DNA of 64,000 nucleotides from Candidatus Nitrotoga sp. M5 (GCF_927904885.1 NZ_CAKMNW010000078.1:22281-86280), one strand, 5' to 3'. Counted from the first letter of the stretch, positions 8,435-19,269 are shown. Numbers and translations: made by a program. Notes: generated by a model from the sequence alone, not told the origin.

Positions 8435-11400
8435 GCGGCGAAGAAAATACATCGCAAGACGCATGCGGTTGTTGCGCGGGTGTAAGCGCCCAGTCTCCGG
8501 CACGACTCTACAATCGCCCGGGGCTTACGGCCATTGCCTACCGCATCGGCACACACAGCGAGGTGCTGGCCAGCTTGCAGGCACGACTGTCATCGCAGAA
8601 ATATCCCGCACTGGCGAAACTGCGCACCCGCGACAGCGATGATTTTTCCATCGCACTACTGGATGCCTATGCCTGTATGGCCGACGTATTGAGTTTCTAC
8701 CAGGAACGTCTCGCCAATGAATCCTATTTGCGCACAGCAGGCGAGCGTCTGTCGTTGAACGAACTGGCACGGCTGATCGGGTATCGCCTCAAACCCGGCG
8801 TTGCCGCGGAGACCTACCTCGCCTTCACGCTGCAAGAACAGCCTCCACAAATCGTGAGTAACGATCCCAAGCAGGCTAGCGGCGTACCGGAAAAAATTAC
8901 ACTGGACATCGGCATCAAAGTGCAAAGTATTCCTGGTCCCGACGAGAAACCACAGATCTTCGAAACGATCGAGCGCATAGAGGCACGGCCTGCTTGGAAT
9001 GCCATGCCGGCACTGACCGACATGGATTACGCACCTCGCAATGGTATGCGCGAAATATGGCTCTCCGGCACATCGACTCGATTAAAGCCGGGCGATGTGC
9101 TGATCTTTGCGGGGCTGCAATTCGCGGCGAACAACAGCTCCAATAGTTGGGACGCACGCGTGCTGACGGAGGTCGAGTCTGACGACAAGCATGCACGCAC
9201 CCGCGTGGCCTGGCATCTGCCATTAAGCTCCATCGAGCCCGCGGATCTGGCGACCATTTACGCGCTGCGCGAACGCGCATCCATCTTCGGCTACAACGCC
9301 GCCGATTGGTCCACGATGAGCGACGAATTCAAGGCCACTTATCTGGGCCTGACTCGTCCTGACCAGCTCACGCAGGAGCAGCGTGTGCAATGGCCACAAT
9401 TTGAAATCTTTGCGCCAGACAACAGCGCGGGACTGAATGCCACGGCATATATTACCGCCTTGGAAGCAGCCAAGGTGTTGAGCGAAACAATGCAGGCTTC
9501 TGCTCAGTCCATGGCACGAGAGAGCGCCACTGCAGCCGGTGCGATTGTCGGCTCTGCCGGTGCACTGGTGCAGCGCATTACCACCTTGCCTGTCCATCTG
9601 GGCAGCGCTTTGTTGGATATGACCAACAAATTGCCGGAGGCGGTAGGCCAGATTTTTGAAGGCGCTATGAAACCGCTGCGGGAACTGGTCGGCACGTTTA
9701 CCGGCAACATAGAATCATGGGCACAAGAGACGCAAACCAGTATGGCAGGAATCATTGGGCTGGTCAGCGAACCAGGTCTTGATTTATTCGACTCAACACG
9801 TTTAAGCGAGCTCCATTTGCCCGCCGGGCCCAGTTTGCAATCCGTCAATTATGATGCAATTTACACCACTGGCGTGAGCTCATTGAACGACGCACTAACG
9901 CTTGCAAAAAGTAAAACGACGGGTTTCAGTGCAACACTCGACGGCGAAATCAAGGCGGTATCAGACGCCACCAAACAGCTGTGGTACTCGCAACGACATT
10001 TACTGGAAACGGCCATTGCTGACAGTGCCGCAGCAGCAGCCTTGGCACGACTAATGATAGAGTTAAGCCTGCGGCCCCAGCTGCCCTACGCCACGGTGCA
10101 CAGTGTGTGCGATGCCGTCGATAGCGCCATCAATGAAGCTCAGGATTTCCTGCCTGATTTTATTACCGCGATGGCCCTGTCCGATCCGCGTGCAGCGGGG
10201 CTGCTGTTGCTCCTGCTGGCGGACACTGAAGACGTGCAATCACCTGAAGACTTGCTAGGCGATTCGAAACAGCTGGCCGAGCAGCTGGCCCTGCAACTTA
10301 AGGAAACACTTCCTGCGGGCGCTGACACGAGCCACGATCCTATCGTAGCAGGCAAAGCGCTGGCATCCATCCAACTATTGACCAAGTTCATCGACGACCA
10401 TCCGGGGCCTATCGTCAAGGGCATACAGAGACTGCATCTTGCCGCCACACGAGGGGTGCAACGGCTGACTCAGACATTGACACCGCAAACTCTGGCGCTG
10501 CGCGAGGGTCGGTCGGCGCGGGTACTCGGCGGACATTCCATCGACACCATCAGTCTGGAACGCGAATTCAGCGGCATCGTGTCCGGCAGTTACGCCCTGC
10601 TATCCAAGCCCGACTCTATACAGCTTTTCCACGTCAGTCGCGTAACACACTCATCACGAACAGAATTCGCGATCTCCGGAAAATCGACCTACCTTACGCT
10701 GCAAGGACAAAATCTGACCTTGTTTGCCAATGCAGTGCGCGAAACGACTGTTCTAGCTGCCAGCGAGGAATTACAACGCGCGCGTGCGCCATTAACCACG
10801 TCAGTTTCAGGTAACGAAATCACGGTTGCCGCATCTGTTGATGACTTGCAGGCCGGTCGCCACGTGCTTGTTTTCGGCAACCGCACAGACGGTGCAGGAG
10901 ATGCCGTACACCTCGCCATACTGGTATCGGCCACACCGGCAGCACAAGCTATCGACGGCGGCACGCTGGTGATTACGCCTCCCCTGCCGTGGTCACTAAA
11001 ACGCGACACAGTGGTGGTTTATGGCAACGTGGCTTTGGCCACCCATGGCGAGAGCGTGCATCAAATAATTGGCAGTGGTGCGGCGCGACTTTCCCATCAA
11101 CGCTACACCCTCAAACACACACCGCTCACCTTCGTTGGCGCCGAGAACGAGAGCGGCGCCGAATCAGCATTGGAGGTACGGGTCAACGATATTCGCTGGC
11201 ATGAGACGTCCACCCTCTATAACGCCAAGGCCGATGACCGCTCCTACGTGCTGCATGTGGAAGAAGACGGTGCGGGAACCATTCAGTTCGGCGATGGCCA
11301 CCACGGCGCACGCCTGCCCACTGGTCAGGATAACCTGCGTGCTGTTTATCGCAAGGGCATCGGTACATCGGGTAACCTGCAAGCTGGCCAGCTTTCGCAA

Positions 11401-12084
11401 CTGCTCTCGCGTCCATTGGGCTTGAAAGCAGTGAGCAACCCGCTGCCTGCCGCGGGCGGTGCGAATGCGGACAGTGCAACCCACGCCCGGCGCAACATGC
11501 CGCTAGGCGTGCGCACACTCGGTCGTGTGGTATCGGTACAGGATTATGAAGATTACGCGCTTGCATTTACTGGCATCGCCAAGGCCAAAGCCTCCGTGCT
11601 CAACACTCGTGCGGGACGCACAATATTCATCACCGTCGCCGGCGATGACGGCATTCAACCACCTGATTCGACACTTGTAAAATTGCTCAACACTCTCAAA
11701 CAAAACGGTGATCCGCTAGTGCACTGCGAAACGAAGGCGTACAACGAGGTGACCTTCCGTCTTGCCCTGCGCATCAAATACGACCCAGATCACGAGAGAG
11801 AAAAGGTATTGGCCGACGTAGATACCGCACTGCGCGCCGCCTTTTCTTTTGATGCACGCGACTTCGGCCAGGCAGTCTCTCGCTCCGAGGTTATCGCGGT
11901 GGCGCAGCAGGTTACCGGCGTGCTAGGCGTAGACCTGGATCGTTTCTATCGCGGCACCGCCATCGCACTAAAATCGAGACTGACGCCGGCTGCAGCGATG
12001 ATCGATGCACAGGGTAATGGCATCGCCGCCGAGGTATTGTTGCTCGACACCGGCCCATTAGATTATCTGGAGGAGATGCCGTGA
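8431..12084 (+). CDS. Second large baseplate J-like protein with a long helical insertion
   Basis: A 1217-residue protein of the putative baseplate assembly (Afp12-type) family. The N-terminal block 'DDFSIALLDAYACMADVLSF' with 'RLANESYLRTA' and the C-terminal block 'RKGIGTSGNLQAGQLSQLLS', 'NPLPAAGGANADSATHARRN' and 'GRVVSVQDYEDYA' are diagnostic. Residues ~339-677, between these blocks, are almost entirely Ala/Leu/Glu/Gln-rich and predicted helical, unlike the flanking beta-rich sequence, and account for much of the extra length. A cysteine cluster ('ACGCCAG') lies near the N-terminus. It overlaps both neighbours by 4 bp. Confidence 0.87.
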   Translation: MSGEENTSQDACGCCAGVSAQSPARLYNRPGLTAIAYRIGTHSEVLASLQARLSSQKYPALAKLRTRDSDDFSIALLDAYACMADVLSFYQERLANESYLRTAGERLSLNELARLIGYRLKPGVAAETYLAFTLQEQPPQIVSNDPKQASGVPEKITLDIGIKVQSIPGPDEKPQIFETIERIEARPAWNAMPALTDMDYAPRNGMREIWLSGTSTRLKPGDVLIFAGLQFAANNSSNSWDARVLTEVESDDKHARTRVAWHLPLSSIEPADLATIYALRERASIFGYNAADWSTMSDEFKATYLGLTRPDQLTQEQRVQWPQFEIFAPDNSAGLNATAYITALEAAKVLSETMQASAQSMARESATAAGAIVGSAGALVQRITTLPVHLGSALLDMTNKLPEAVGQIFEGAMKPLRELVGTFTGNIESWAQETQTSMAGIIGLVSEPGLDLFDSTRLSELHLPAGPSLQSVNYDAIYTTGVSSLNDALTLAKSKTTGFSATLDGEIKAVSDATKQLWYSQRHLLETAIADSAAAAALARLMIELSLRPQLPYATVHSVCDAVDSAINEAQDFLPDFITAMALSDPRAAGLLLLLLADTEDVQSPEDLLGDSKQLAEQLALQLKETLPAGADTSHDPIVAGKALASIQLLTKFIDDHPGPIVKGIQRLHLAATRGVQRLTQTLTPQTLALREGRSARVLGGHSIDTISLEREFSGIVSGSYALLSKPDSIQLFHVSRVTHSSRTEFAISGKSTYLTLQGQNLTLFANAVRETTVLAASEELQRARAPLTTSVSGNEITVAASVDDLQAGRHVLVFGNRTDGAGDAVHLAILVSATPAAQAIDGGTLVITPPLPWSLKRDTVVVYGNVALATHGESVHQIIGSGAARLSHQRYTLKHTPLTFVGAENESGAESALEVRVNDIRWHETSTLYNAKADDRSYVLHVEEDGAGTIQFGDGHHGARLPTGQDNLRAVYRKGIGTSGNLQAGQLSQLLSRPLGLKAVSNPLPAAGGANADSATHARRNMPLGVRTLGRVVSVQDYEDYALAFTGIAKAKASVLNTRAGRTIFITVAGDDGIQPPDSTLVKLLNTLKQNGDPLVHCETKAYNEVTFRLALRIKYDPDHEREKVLADVDTALRAAFSFDARDFGQAVSRSEVIAVAQQVTGVLGVDLDRFYRGTAIALKSRLTPAAAMIDAQGNGIAAEVLLLDTGPLDYLEEMP

Positions 12085-14135
12085 CCACGACCGCCGACCG
12101 TCTCTATGAACTGCTGCCTGCCATCCACCGCATTCGCGATGCGGAGCAGGGCTACCCCTTGCGCGAGCTGCTCGCCGTCATCGCAGAGCAGGTGGCTGCC
12201 ATGGAGGAAAATCTCGAACAACTCTATGATGATCAATTCATCGAAACCTGCGCGCCGTGGGTGGCGCCTTATATCGGTGATCTTATCGGCTATCGCACCC
12301 TGCACGGTGTAGCACCCAATGTAGCGTCACCGCGTGCTGACGTAGCCAACACCATCCGTTATCGTCGCCGCAAGGGCACGGCATCCATGCTCGAGCAACT
12401 GGCGCACGATGTCACCGGCTGGCCGACGCGGGCAGTGGAGTTTTTTCAGCTGCTAGGCTGGACGCAGAATATGAATCATCTGCGTACTCATGCACACTAC
12501 GCGCCGGATCTGCGAAACCGGGAAAGACTTCACTGGCGCGACACCGCCTTCGACACAATCGCTCACACCGTGGACGTGCGGCGCATCAGCACTGGTGCCG
12601 CACGTCACAACATTCCCAACATTGGCCTTTATCTGTGGCGGGTACGTGCATTTCCGCTAACCCGATCGCAGGCCGTAGTCGATTCAGATATTGGTGGTGG
12701 ACTGCGCTTCCGCTTTAATCCGCTGGGCGTTGACATGGCGCTTTACAACACGCCGGAAACGGAAGAGGAAATTAGTCATCTGGCCGAACCGCGTAACGTG
12801 CCTATGCCGCTCGCACGCCGTTGGCTCAAAGCCCATCTCGATGACTACTACGGTCCCGGCAAAAGCCTGTGGCTGGAGTTGGACGGCAATCCACCGCAAT
12901 TGATTACACGCAACAATATCCGCATCTGCGATCTCAGCGACATCAAGGACGGCGGCGGTAATGTCATCGCCTGGGCGCACCAGCCGATTGCCGGCTCCGG
13001 ACTGGCGGCCATCGACCCGATATTGGGTCGCATAGCCTTCGCCGACGCGCCAGCTGCTACACCACTTGTGAATTTTCATTATGGATACACCATCGCCATC
13101 GGTGGTGGCGAATACGAGCGCGGCGATCCTGCCGTTCCTGTCACGCCATTACAATCCGTCCAGGGTGGCACGGCACTGCAACCAGCACTCAACGCGGTAC
13201 AGAACGGCGGCACGGTGAAAGTGCTCGACAGCCGCCGTTATGTGGAGACACCGTCCATCACCGTGAATGCCGGAAAAACAGTTGTACTCCGCGCGATCAA
13301 TGGCGTTCGCCCACTTTTGGCAGCAAGCAGCGACATCACGCTCACGCTCGGTGCCGAAGCCACCTTAATCCTGGACGGCTGGGTGATTAACGGCGGCACA
13401 CTCATGATGGCGGCCTTTCCCGACACTAAACCGCGCTATCTCATACTGCGCGATTGCACTTTGGTACCCGGTCCGCGCAACAAAGGCGATGGCTCACCGC
13501 CGCAAGCAGACGATCCAGGATTGGTGGTAAATCATGCCTTCGCCAAGGTAGAGCTAGAACGCTGCATTACCGCACCAGTGCATATCGCCGCCGATGCCAA
13601 AGTCTCATTACGCGAATGTATCGTTGACGCAACCGCGCAAAGCTTGGTCGCCTTCCGTGGCCCCGGTGCCAATTCGCTAGCAGAAGGTGCTGAACTTACG
13701 CTGGAAAGCTGCACCGTAATCGGTAAAGTTCATACCCGCCAATTAACACTGGCGAGCGACTGTCTCTTTGTCGCCGCACTAACCAACGGTAGTGACCCGT
13801 GGAAGGCTCCACTGTGGGCCGAACGCCGCCAGCAAGGCTGCGTGCGTTTTTCCTATATACCGCCCGGCTCGCATACACCAGCACGCTACCACTGCCAACC
13901 AGAAGGTGAAGAGCCGCAAATATGGCCGCAATTCACCTCGCTGCGTTACGGTGATCCCGGCTATTGCCAATTGCTACAGAGCACTTCAGACAAGATACGC
14001 CGTGGAGCGCATGACGAGAGCGAGATGGGCGTGCTGCATGGTTTATATCAGCCGCAACGCGAAACTAATTTGCACGTGCGGTTGGAAGAGTATTTGCGCT
14101 TTGGCCTGGAAGCGGGATTGATCTACGGAAGCTAA
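12081..14135 (+). CDS. Tail protein I-like baseplate/fibre-connector protein with beta-helix region
   Basis: A 684-residue protein. The first ~130 residues resemble phage tail protein I ('DRLYELLPAIHRIRDAEQGY', 'MEENLEQLYDDQFIETCAPW', 'PYIGDLIGYR', then 'RADVANTIRYRRRKGT'). The central part has repeated short beta strands typical of a right-handed beta-helix ('AEATLILDGWVINGGT', 'ELTLESCTVIG'). The C-terminus ('GVLHGLYQPQRETNLHVRLE') recurs in family members and may attach the fibre. It probably links the baseplate wedge to the fibre-like protein encoded next. Confidence 0.8.
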   Translation: MTTTADRLYELLPAIHRIRDAEQGYPLRELLAVIAEQVAAMEENLEQLYDDQFIETCAPWVAPYIGDLIGYRTLHGVAPNVASPRADVANTIRYRRRKGTASMLEQLAHDVTGWPTRAVEFFQLLGWTQNMNHLRTHAHYAPDLRNRERLHWRDTAFDTIAHTVDVRRISTGAARHNIPNIGLYLWRVRAFPLTRSQAVVDSDIGGGLRFRFNPLGVDMALYNTPETEEEISHLAEPRNVPMPLARRWLKAHLDDYYGPGKSLWLELDGNPPQLITRNNIRICDLSDIKDGGGNVIAWAHQPIAGSGLAAIDPILGRIAFADAPAATPLVNFHYGYTIAIGGGEYERGDPAVPVTPLQSVQGGTALQPALNAVQNGGTVKVLDSRRYVETPSITVNAGKTVVLRAINGVRPLLAASSDITLTLGAEATLILDGWVINGGTLMMAAFPDTKPRYLILRDCTLVPGPRNKGDGSPPQADDPGLVVNHAFAKVELERCITAPVHIAADAKVSLRECIVDATAQSLVAFRGPGANSLAEGAELTLESCTVIGKVHTRQLTLASDCLFVAALTNGSDPWKAPLWAERRQQGCVRFSYIPPGSHTPARYHCQPEGEEPQIWPQFTSLRYGDPGYCQLLQSTSDKIRRGAHDESEMGVLHGLYQPQRETNLHVRLEEYLRFGLEAGLIYGS

Positions 14136-14168
14136 AGGCGGCCTTGCCGCCATAATAAGGAGAAAGTC

Positions 14169-17100
14169 ATGAGTGGAGATTACAGCCGAGTTCGATTCGA
14201 TCCCCGCATCGATTTGTCCGGTGTGTTGATGCAGCAAGGACGCGTGCAACTGGACTCGGATTGGAATGAATGGGTAGCGGTGTTAGACAGGCGCGTGCGC
14301 GCCGAGAGCGTAGATACATTCGGCGTGCAAGTAACACCGGGCATCACGGGCGTGGCGGTAGTCTCGCCGCAGACGCCGAATGCCTTCAAGATCGAGGCCG
14401 CTGGTGGAAATATCACCATTGGCCGCGGCCGCATGTATGTGGATGGACTGCTGGCAGAAAATCACGGCGGCGGGGCCACGGAATTTGATCCGGTGCTCGC
14501 CGAACTGAGGGGGAAAACGGCACTGGCGTACAACTTGCAGCCCTATTTCCCCGCGCCACCAGCCCTGCCTGGCGGTGGACCACACCTTGCCTATCTTGAA
14601 TCTTGGCAGCGCGAGATCACTTATCTGCAGCACCCTGAGTTAGTGGAAAGCGCCGTGGGCGTGGATACCACCACACATCTGCAAACTGTTTGGCAAGTTC
14701 GTATGCTGGCCAATGTCATCGGTGCCGACTGCTCCACACCCGATGCCGCGGTAGCGGGCTGGCAAGCACTCACCCGTCCCTCCGGCGGACGCATGTCCAT
14801 CAAGGCGGAGGGTGTGCCACCCGAGCTCGACCCATGCGAATTGCCACCCAGCGGCGGTTATCGAGGTCTGGAGAATCAACTCTACCGCGTCGAAATTCAC
14901 GACGGTGGCGCCGTGGGCGCAGCAACATTCAAATGGTCGCGAGACAATGCTAGTGTAGCGAGCAATGTGGTAGAAATTATCTCTCAGACCGCGACCAGCA
15001 CTGAACTTAAATTGGCCAGCCTGGGCCGCGATGCTGTGTTGCGCTTCAATACCGGTGATTGGGTAGAAATACTCGACGACCGGCGCGAACTCAGTGGTGA
15101 AAACGGCGATCCCGCGCTGCGCCGCGGCGTTATGCGCAAGATCAGTGTCGACGACGCCAAGCAAACGATCAGCTTTTCACCCGCGTTGCCGGCAAACCTC
15201 ATTCCCGGCGGCGGCCTCGACACCTTGAACTCCCGTCACACTCGTGTGCGGCGCTGGGACCAAAAGGGCACAGTACGCGATGCCAGCAACAATATCATCG
15301 TCAATCTCAACGCAGCGAGCAGCACCGGTTTGATTCCGGTTCCTGCTGCGGGCGTCTGGGTGGTGTTGGAAAACGGAATTCAAATTCAATTCAGTCTCGA
15401 CCCTTCAGGCGGCGGATTCCACTGTGGGGACTATTGGGTATCCGCTGCACGCACCAATGACACCTCGGTAGAAACCTACACCCAAGCACCGCCACGTGGC
15501 ATCCATCGCCATTATGCGCGGCTGGCCATCGTCACATTCCCTAACAACGAAACAGATTGCCGCGTGAAATGGCCACCCGAATGCGGTGGTGGCTGTTGCA
15601 CAGTAAATGTCAGTCCTGGCGAAAATATCCAGACTGCGATCGACTCGCTGCCGGACGAAGGTGGTTGCGTGTGTCTGAAAACGGGCGTGCACAACATTAG
15701 TGCCACTATTAAGCTATTTTCGTCACACATCATCCTGCGCGGAGAGAGTCCTGGCTCCATCGTGCGTGCGGCAGGGCTGACCAAAACTTTGCAAATCGGC
15801 GACGCCAGCTCTCCGGTCAGCAATATTATCGTAGAAGGCATACACTTCGAGGCGACCGCCGCTGCTGACGATATCGGCGCGTTGCTTTATCTGGACCACT
15901 GCACGCGGGTACGAGTGCAGCACTGTACGCTTGCCGTCGCTGCCTCTCCTGATAATAAAACAACTCCACCCTACGTCGGTATCAATTTGAGCAGCGGTAC
16001 CGATATTGACCTGATTGCCAATCGTCTGGACAACTTTACCGTCGGCATTTTAAGCCAGGATTATCAGGGTGGTCTGCACATCGCCGACAATGCCATTGCA
16101 GGAGCCACTGGCGTATTCCTCGATCAAAAGGCCGATGGTTCCAATGGCCAATACGGCATACGGATAGACACCAATCACACCCAGGCCTGCCGCATCGAGA
16201 ATAACCGCATCCGTAACTTCTGGGTCGGTATCTCTCTTCTCCATAACGCCGCAGGTTCGCTCATATCTGGCAATCGCATCAGCCGTAGCGCCGGTGTCAC
16301 GCAAGATAACTTTCCATCCGGTGCCGCACAAATTCGCAATTATCTGGACACTCGTCTCTACGCCATTGAGATAGAGGCAGCTCAATGCGAAGTGCGCGGC
16401 AACCAGATCGACTTGCTCTCTACCGCATGGGGCGGCATCCGAATTAACGGAGTGCATGCAACCATCGCCGCCAACCTTCTGGAGGCGTCCATCCAGGAGC
16501 GCCAACTGATGGTACCTGCGGGTATCTATTGCCACGCTGATGCGGAAACCGGCTTGAGTGCCGACCACGCCGTAGTACGCGACAATCAGTTGCTAGGGCC
16601 ACAATCAGGCATAGTCGTCTCACGCATTAACAGCCCAGTCATAGTCGGCAATCACACGGATGGCGGTGATACTGGATGGTTCGGCGTACTGGTGGATGAT
16701 TGTATTGATAGCCGGATCGACAATAACGACCTGCACGAAGTGTTCTTTGCCGTGCATCTCAGTAAGGGCGAACGCAACAGTATAGTGGGCAATCGCATCA
16801 ATCAGGTGGGCACCGGCATCACCGCCATACAGGAAACCGACCTAAAAGTCAGTGGCAATTTTCTGCAATCTTGCTTTCTTTTAGGCATGGCGATGTTCGT
16901 GCGTGGCGCGGCTGCACTGCTCGAAAACAGGGTCCTCAACTGCGGCTATGCCACCAAATTTTCGTTAGGTATAGGCGTGTTTTCTGATGAGGTGTTGACG
17001 CCTTCCGGTGCATATCTACGCATTGAAGGCTGCGAGGTGATCGACACTGGCATCTCCGCCGACAGCAGCCAAATCACCACTGACAATGCCATCGGCATTG

Positions 17101-17612
17101 GCGGCTGGATGCCCGCCTGCCAGATCAGCGGTAACCGCGTCGGTTACACCCAGCCCACCAAGCTAGATGTACTCAACGAACACCGCGCACTGTTGCTGAT
17201 CGGCCCGCTTGCCATGCACTACAGAACTGGCCGAAACACGATCACCTACATGTTTGGCAGCGCGCAAGTGAGTGACAATCACTTCAGTGGACCGGGCCGA
17301 ACTCAGCTGGTGGAATTTATGACTATTGCATTAAACGACACGATCGACTTCCGTTTCGAGAAAGTAACCTTCAGCAACAATATTTGCGACCATCTTAGTG
17401 CCGAAGCCAATGACCAAGGTGCAAGTGTGCGCCTATGGGGAGGACACTTGATCGCTATGGGCAATCAGATCAAGGCCGATGGCAAAGTCAATTCCATATC
17501 GTTGGCCAACAGTTCTAAAACCGTACTCATGGGCAACATAACCACTGGGGAATACATCAACATCGGCACCGTCACTCCCCTGCCCATCACCAATTTCAAC
17601 GTCAAAATTTAG
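14169..17612 (+). CDS. DUF6519 protein with right-handed beta-helix, fibre-like
   Basis: A 1147-residue protein whose N-terminus ('SGDYSRVRFDPRIDLSGVLM', 'QQGRVQLDSDWNEWVAVLDR') matches the DUF6519 domain found in eCIS-type clusters. Residues ~480-1130 are a long series of Asn-rich beta-helix coils ('NRIRNFWVGISLLHN', 'GNRISRS', 'DNQLLGPQSGIVVSR'), typical of pectate-lyase-like and tail-spike folds. This suggests a surface-binding or glycan-binding fibre. A good AAGGAG precedes the ATG at 14169. The 33-bp gap to the preceding gene is the largest in this part of the operon. Confidence 0.84.
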   Translation: MSGDYSRVRFDPRIDLSGVLMQQGRVQLDSDWNEWVAVLDRRVRAESVDTFGVQVTPGITGVAVVSPQTPNAFKIEAAGGNITIGRGRMYVDGLLAENHGGGATEFDPVLAELRGKTALAYNLQPYFPAPPALPGGGPHLAYLESWQREITYLQHPELVESAVGVDTTTHLQTVWQVRMLANVIGADCSTPDAAVAGWQALTRPSGGRMSIKAEGVPPELDPCELPPSGGYRGLENQLYRVEIHDGGAVGAATFKWSRDNASVASNVVEIISQTATSTELKLASLGRDAVLRFNTGDWVEILDDRRELSGENGDPALRRGVMRKISVDDAKQTISFSPALPANLIPGGGLDTLNSRHTRVRRWDQKGTVRDASNNIIVNLNAASSTGLIPVPAAGVWVVLENGIQIQFSLDPSGGGFHCGDYWVSAARTNDTSVETYTQAPPRGIHRHYARLAIVTFPNNETDCRVKWPPECGGGCCTVNVSPGENIQTAIDSLPDEGGCVCLKTGVHNISATIKLFSSHIILRGESPGSIVRAAGLTKTLQIGDASSPVSNIIVEGIHFEATAAADDIGALLYLDHCTRVRVQHCTLAVAASPDNKTTPPYVGINLSSGTDIDLIANRLDNFTVGILSQDYQGGLHIADNAIAGATGVFLDQKADGSNGQYGIRIDTNHTQACRIENNRIRNFWVGISLLHNAAGSLISGNRISRSAGVTQDNFPSGAAQIRNYLDTRLYAIEIEAAQCEVRGNQIDLLSTAWGGIRINGVHATIAANLLEASIQERQLMVPAGIYCHADAETGLSADHAVVRDNQLLGPQSGIVVSRINSPVIVGNHTDGGDTGWFGVLVDDCIDSRIDNNDLHEVFFAVHLSKGERNSIVGNRINQVGTGITAIQETDLKVSGNFLQSCFLLGMAMFVRGAAALLENRVLNCGYATKFSLGIGVFSDEVLTPSGAYLRIEGCEVIDTGISADSSQITTDNAIGIGGWMPACQISGNRVGYTQPTKLDVLNEHRALLLIGPLAMHYRTGRNTITYMFGSAQVSDNHFSGPGRTQLVEFMTIALNDTIDFRFEKVTFSNNICDHLSAEANDQGASVRLWGGHLIAMGNQIKADGKVNSISLANSSKTVLMGNITTGEYINIGTVTPLPITNFNVKI

Positions 17613-17623
17613 GAGTGTACAAC

Positions 17624-17977
17624 GTGGACATCAAAACACTGGAACAAGCGCTCAAACTGCAAAGCAACTTCACCAGCCAGCTTACAAAAAGTATGGCATC
17701 GCAGCGCACAGGCAAGATGCCAAGCATTGAAGTGACGCTAAAAGAAAAGGAGAAATTGATTGCCCAAGCCCAAGCGGAGGTCGAAATCGCCATCAAAGAG
17801 CGTGATGTAGCTGTACGCCGCTGGGATGAGCGCATCATGCAACGCAAAGAATACGTCGCCAAACTAAAAGAAGAGTTGAACAACATCAATAAACGACCTC
17901 CAGAACGAAACATCTCATCCAAAGTGAAAAAACCGGTAAATTCAAAAAAAGAGCCTCTCAACAAAAAATCTCAGTAA
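17624..17977 (+). CDS. Small coiled-coil protein at the end of the baseplate operon
   Basis: A protein of about 117 residues. The start is taken as GTG 17624 because AGGAG at 17611-17615 is correctly spaced for it; a GTG at 17615 would overlap this site. The sequence is highly charged and helical ('EKEKLIAQAQAEVEIAIKER', 'RKEYVAKLKEELNN') with a Lys-rich tail. No family recognised. It directly follows the fibre-like gene and is probably co-transcribed. A structural, chaperone or linker role is possible but not shown. Confidence 0.65.
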   Translation: MDIKTLEQALKLQSNFTSQLTKSMASQRTGKMPSIEVTLKEKEKLIAQAQAEVEIAIKERDVAVRRWDERIMQRKEYVAKLKEELNNINKRPPERNISSKVKKPVNSKKEPLNKKSQ

Positions 17978-18153
17978 GCACTTGGGAACATATATTTTTT
18001 TATATGAAAAAATAAGTGGAGAATTAACTTTCACCCTTCCACAAAAACGGAAGCCTGTTCACATTTCGACAAGCCCTGGACGAACGGATTGTTGCTGGCT
18101 TTTTTATTTTTTTTCGTCTTTTGCTTATCCAAGGGTTACCCACAACGAATCAT

Positions 18154-19269
18154 ATGAAGATCGGCATTCCTAAAGAAATAAAAGCGAACGAAAGCCGTGT
18201 CGCACTGGCTCCCTCCGGCGCAGAATCCCTGACTGCGGCGGGGCATTCTGTGCTGATCGAGACAGGCGCAGGCTCAGGTAGTGATTTCAGTGACGAACAG
18301 TATCTTGCTGTAGGCGCATGTATCGTCCCCGATGCCGACACAATATGGGCGAATGCTGATCTGATTGTTAAAGTTAAAGAGCCGATTGAAGCAGAATGGC
18401 GACGCATCAAGCCTGGCCAAACACTGTTCACCTATTTCCATTTTGCAGCTGATAAAAAACTAACCCAAGCACACCTGGAATCTGGTGCAACTTGCATCGC
18501 TTACGAAACAATTGAATTGCCATCACGCGAATTACCACTGCTTACACCAATGTCTGAAGTCGCCGGACGCATGGCCGTAAACGAAGGGGCCAAATATCTC
18601 GAAAAGATATATGGTGGAAGGGGCGTTCTGCTAGGTGGAGTACCTGGTGTGCCGCCCGCACATGTTGTCATTCTCGGCGGCGGCGTAGTGGGCATGAATG
18701 CCGCCAAAATGGCAGCAGGCCTGGGCGCAAGTGTCACCATCCTTGACCTTTCATTGGAGCGGCTACGCTATCTTAGCGATATCATGCCCGCTAACGTACA
18801 GTTGGTTTTTTCTAATCGACACAATCTGCTGGAACAGATTGCCACCGCCGATCTTGTTATCGGTGGGGTGTTAATCCCCGGAGCCATTGCGCCCAAACTA
18901 ATACGCTATGATGATCTCAAGACCATGCACCAAGGCTCGGTGATAGTGGATGTTGCAGTGGATCAAGGCGGCTGCATTGAAACAACCCATCCAACTACGC
19001 ACGAGAACCCGATTTATGTGGTCGAGGGTGTCATTCACTATGCCGTTGCGAACATGCCCGGCGCCGTACCTCGCACCTCAACCTTGGCTCTAACCAATGC
19101 AACTTTGCCTTATGTACTGCAATTAGCAAATAATGGTTGGAAGCAGGCACTTAAGGATGACGCTGCGTTGCGCAAAGGACTCAATATCGTGGATGGGAAA
19201 ATTACTCATCACGCTGTCGCAAAAGCATTCGGAATGTTTGCCCACGATCCGGAAAATTTTCTCGATTAA
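18154..19269 (+). CDS. ald: Alanine dehydrogenase
   Basis: A 371-residue protein, the usual length of NAD-dependent L-alanine dehydrogenase, which interconverts L-alanine and pyruvate plus ammonium. The start is ATG 18154 ('[18 protein letters not shown]'); upstream in-frame codons lack family similarity. The N-terminal substrate-binding segment has Lys in 'IVKVKEP' and His in 'FTYFHFA'; the NAD-binding glycine motif is '[20 protein letters not shown]'; the C-terminal '[11 protein letters not shown]' is diagnostic. It is convergent with the glutamine amidotransferase gene; the two stops overlap by 4 bp. Confidence 0.95.
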   Translation: MKIGIPKEIKANESRVALAPSGAESLTAAGHSVLIETGAGSGSDFSDEQYLAVGACIVPDADTIWANADLIVKVKEPIEAEWRRIKPGQTLFTYFHFAADKKLTQAHLESGATCIAYETIELPSRELPLLTPMSEVAGRMAVNEGAKYLEKIYGGRGVLLGGVPGVPPAHVVILGGGVVGMNAAKMAAGLGASVTILDLSLERLRYLSDIMPANVQLVFSNRHNLLEQIATADLVIGGVLIPGAIAPKLIRYDDLKTMHQGSVIVDVAVDQGGCIETTHPTTHENPIYVVEGVIHYAVANMPGAVPRTSTLALTNATLPYVLQLANNGWKQALKDDAALRKGLNIVDGKITHHAVAKAFGMFAHDPENFLD

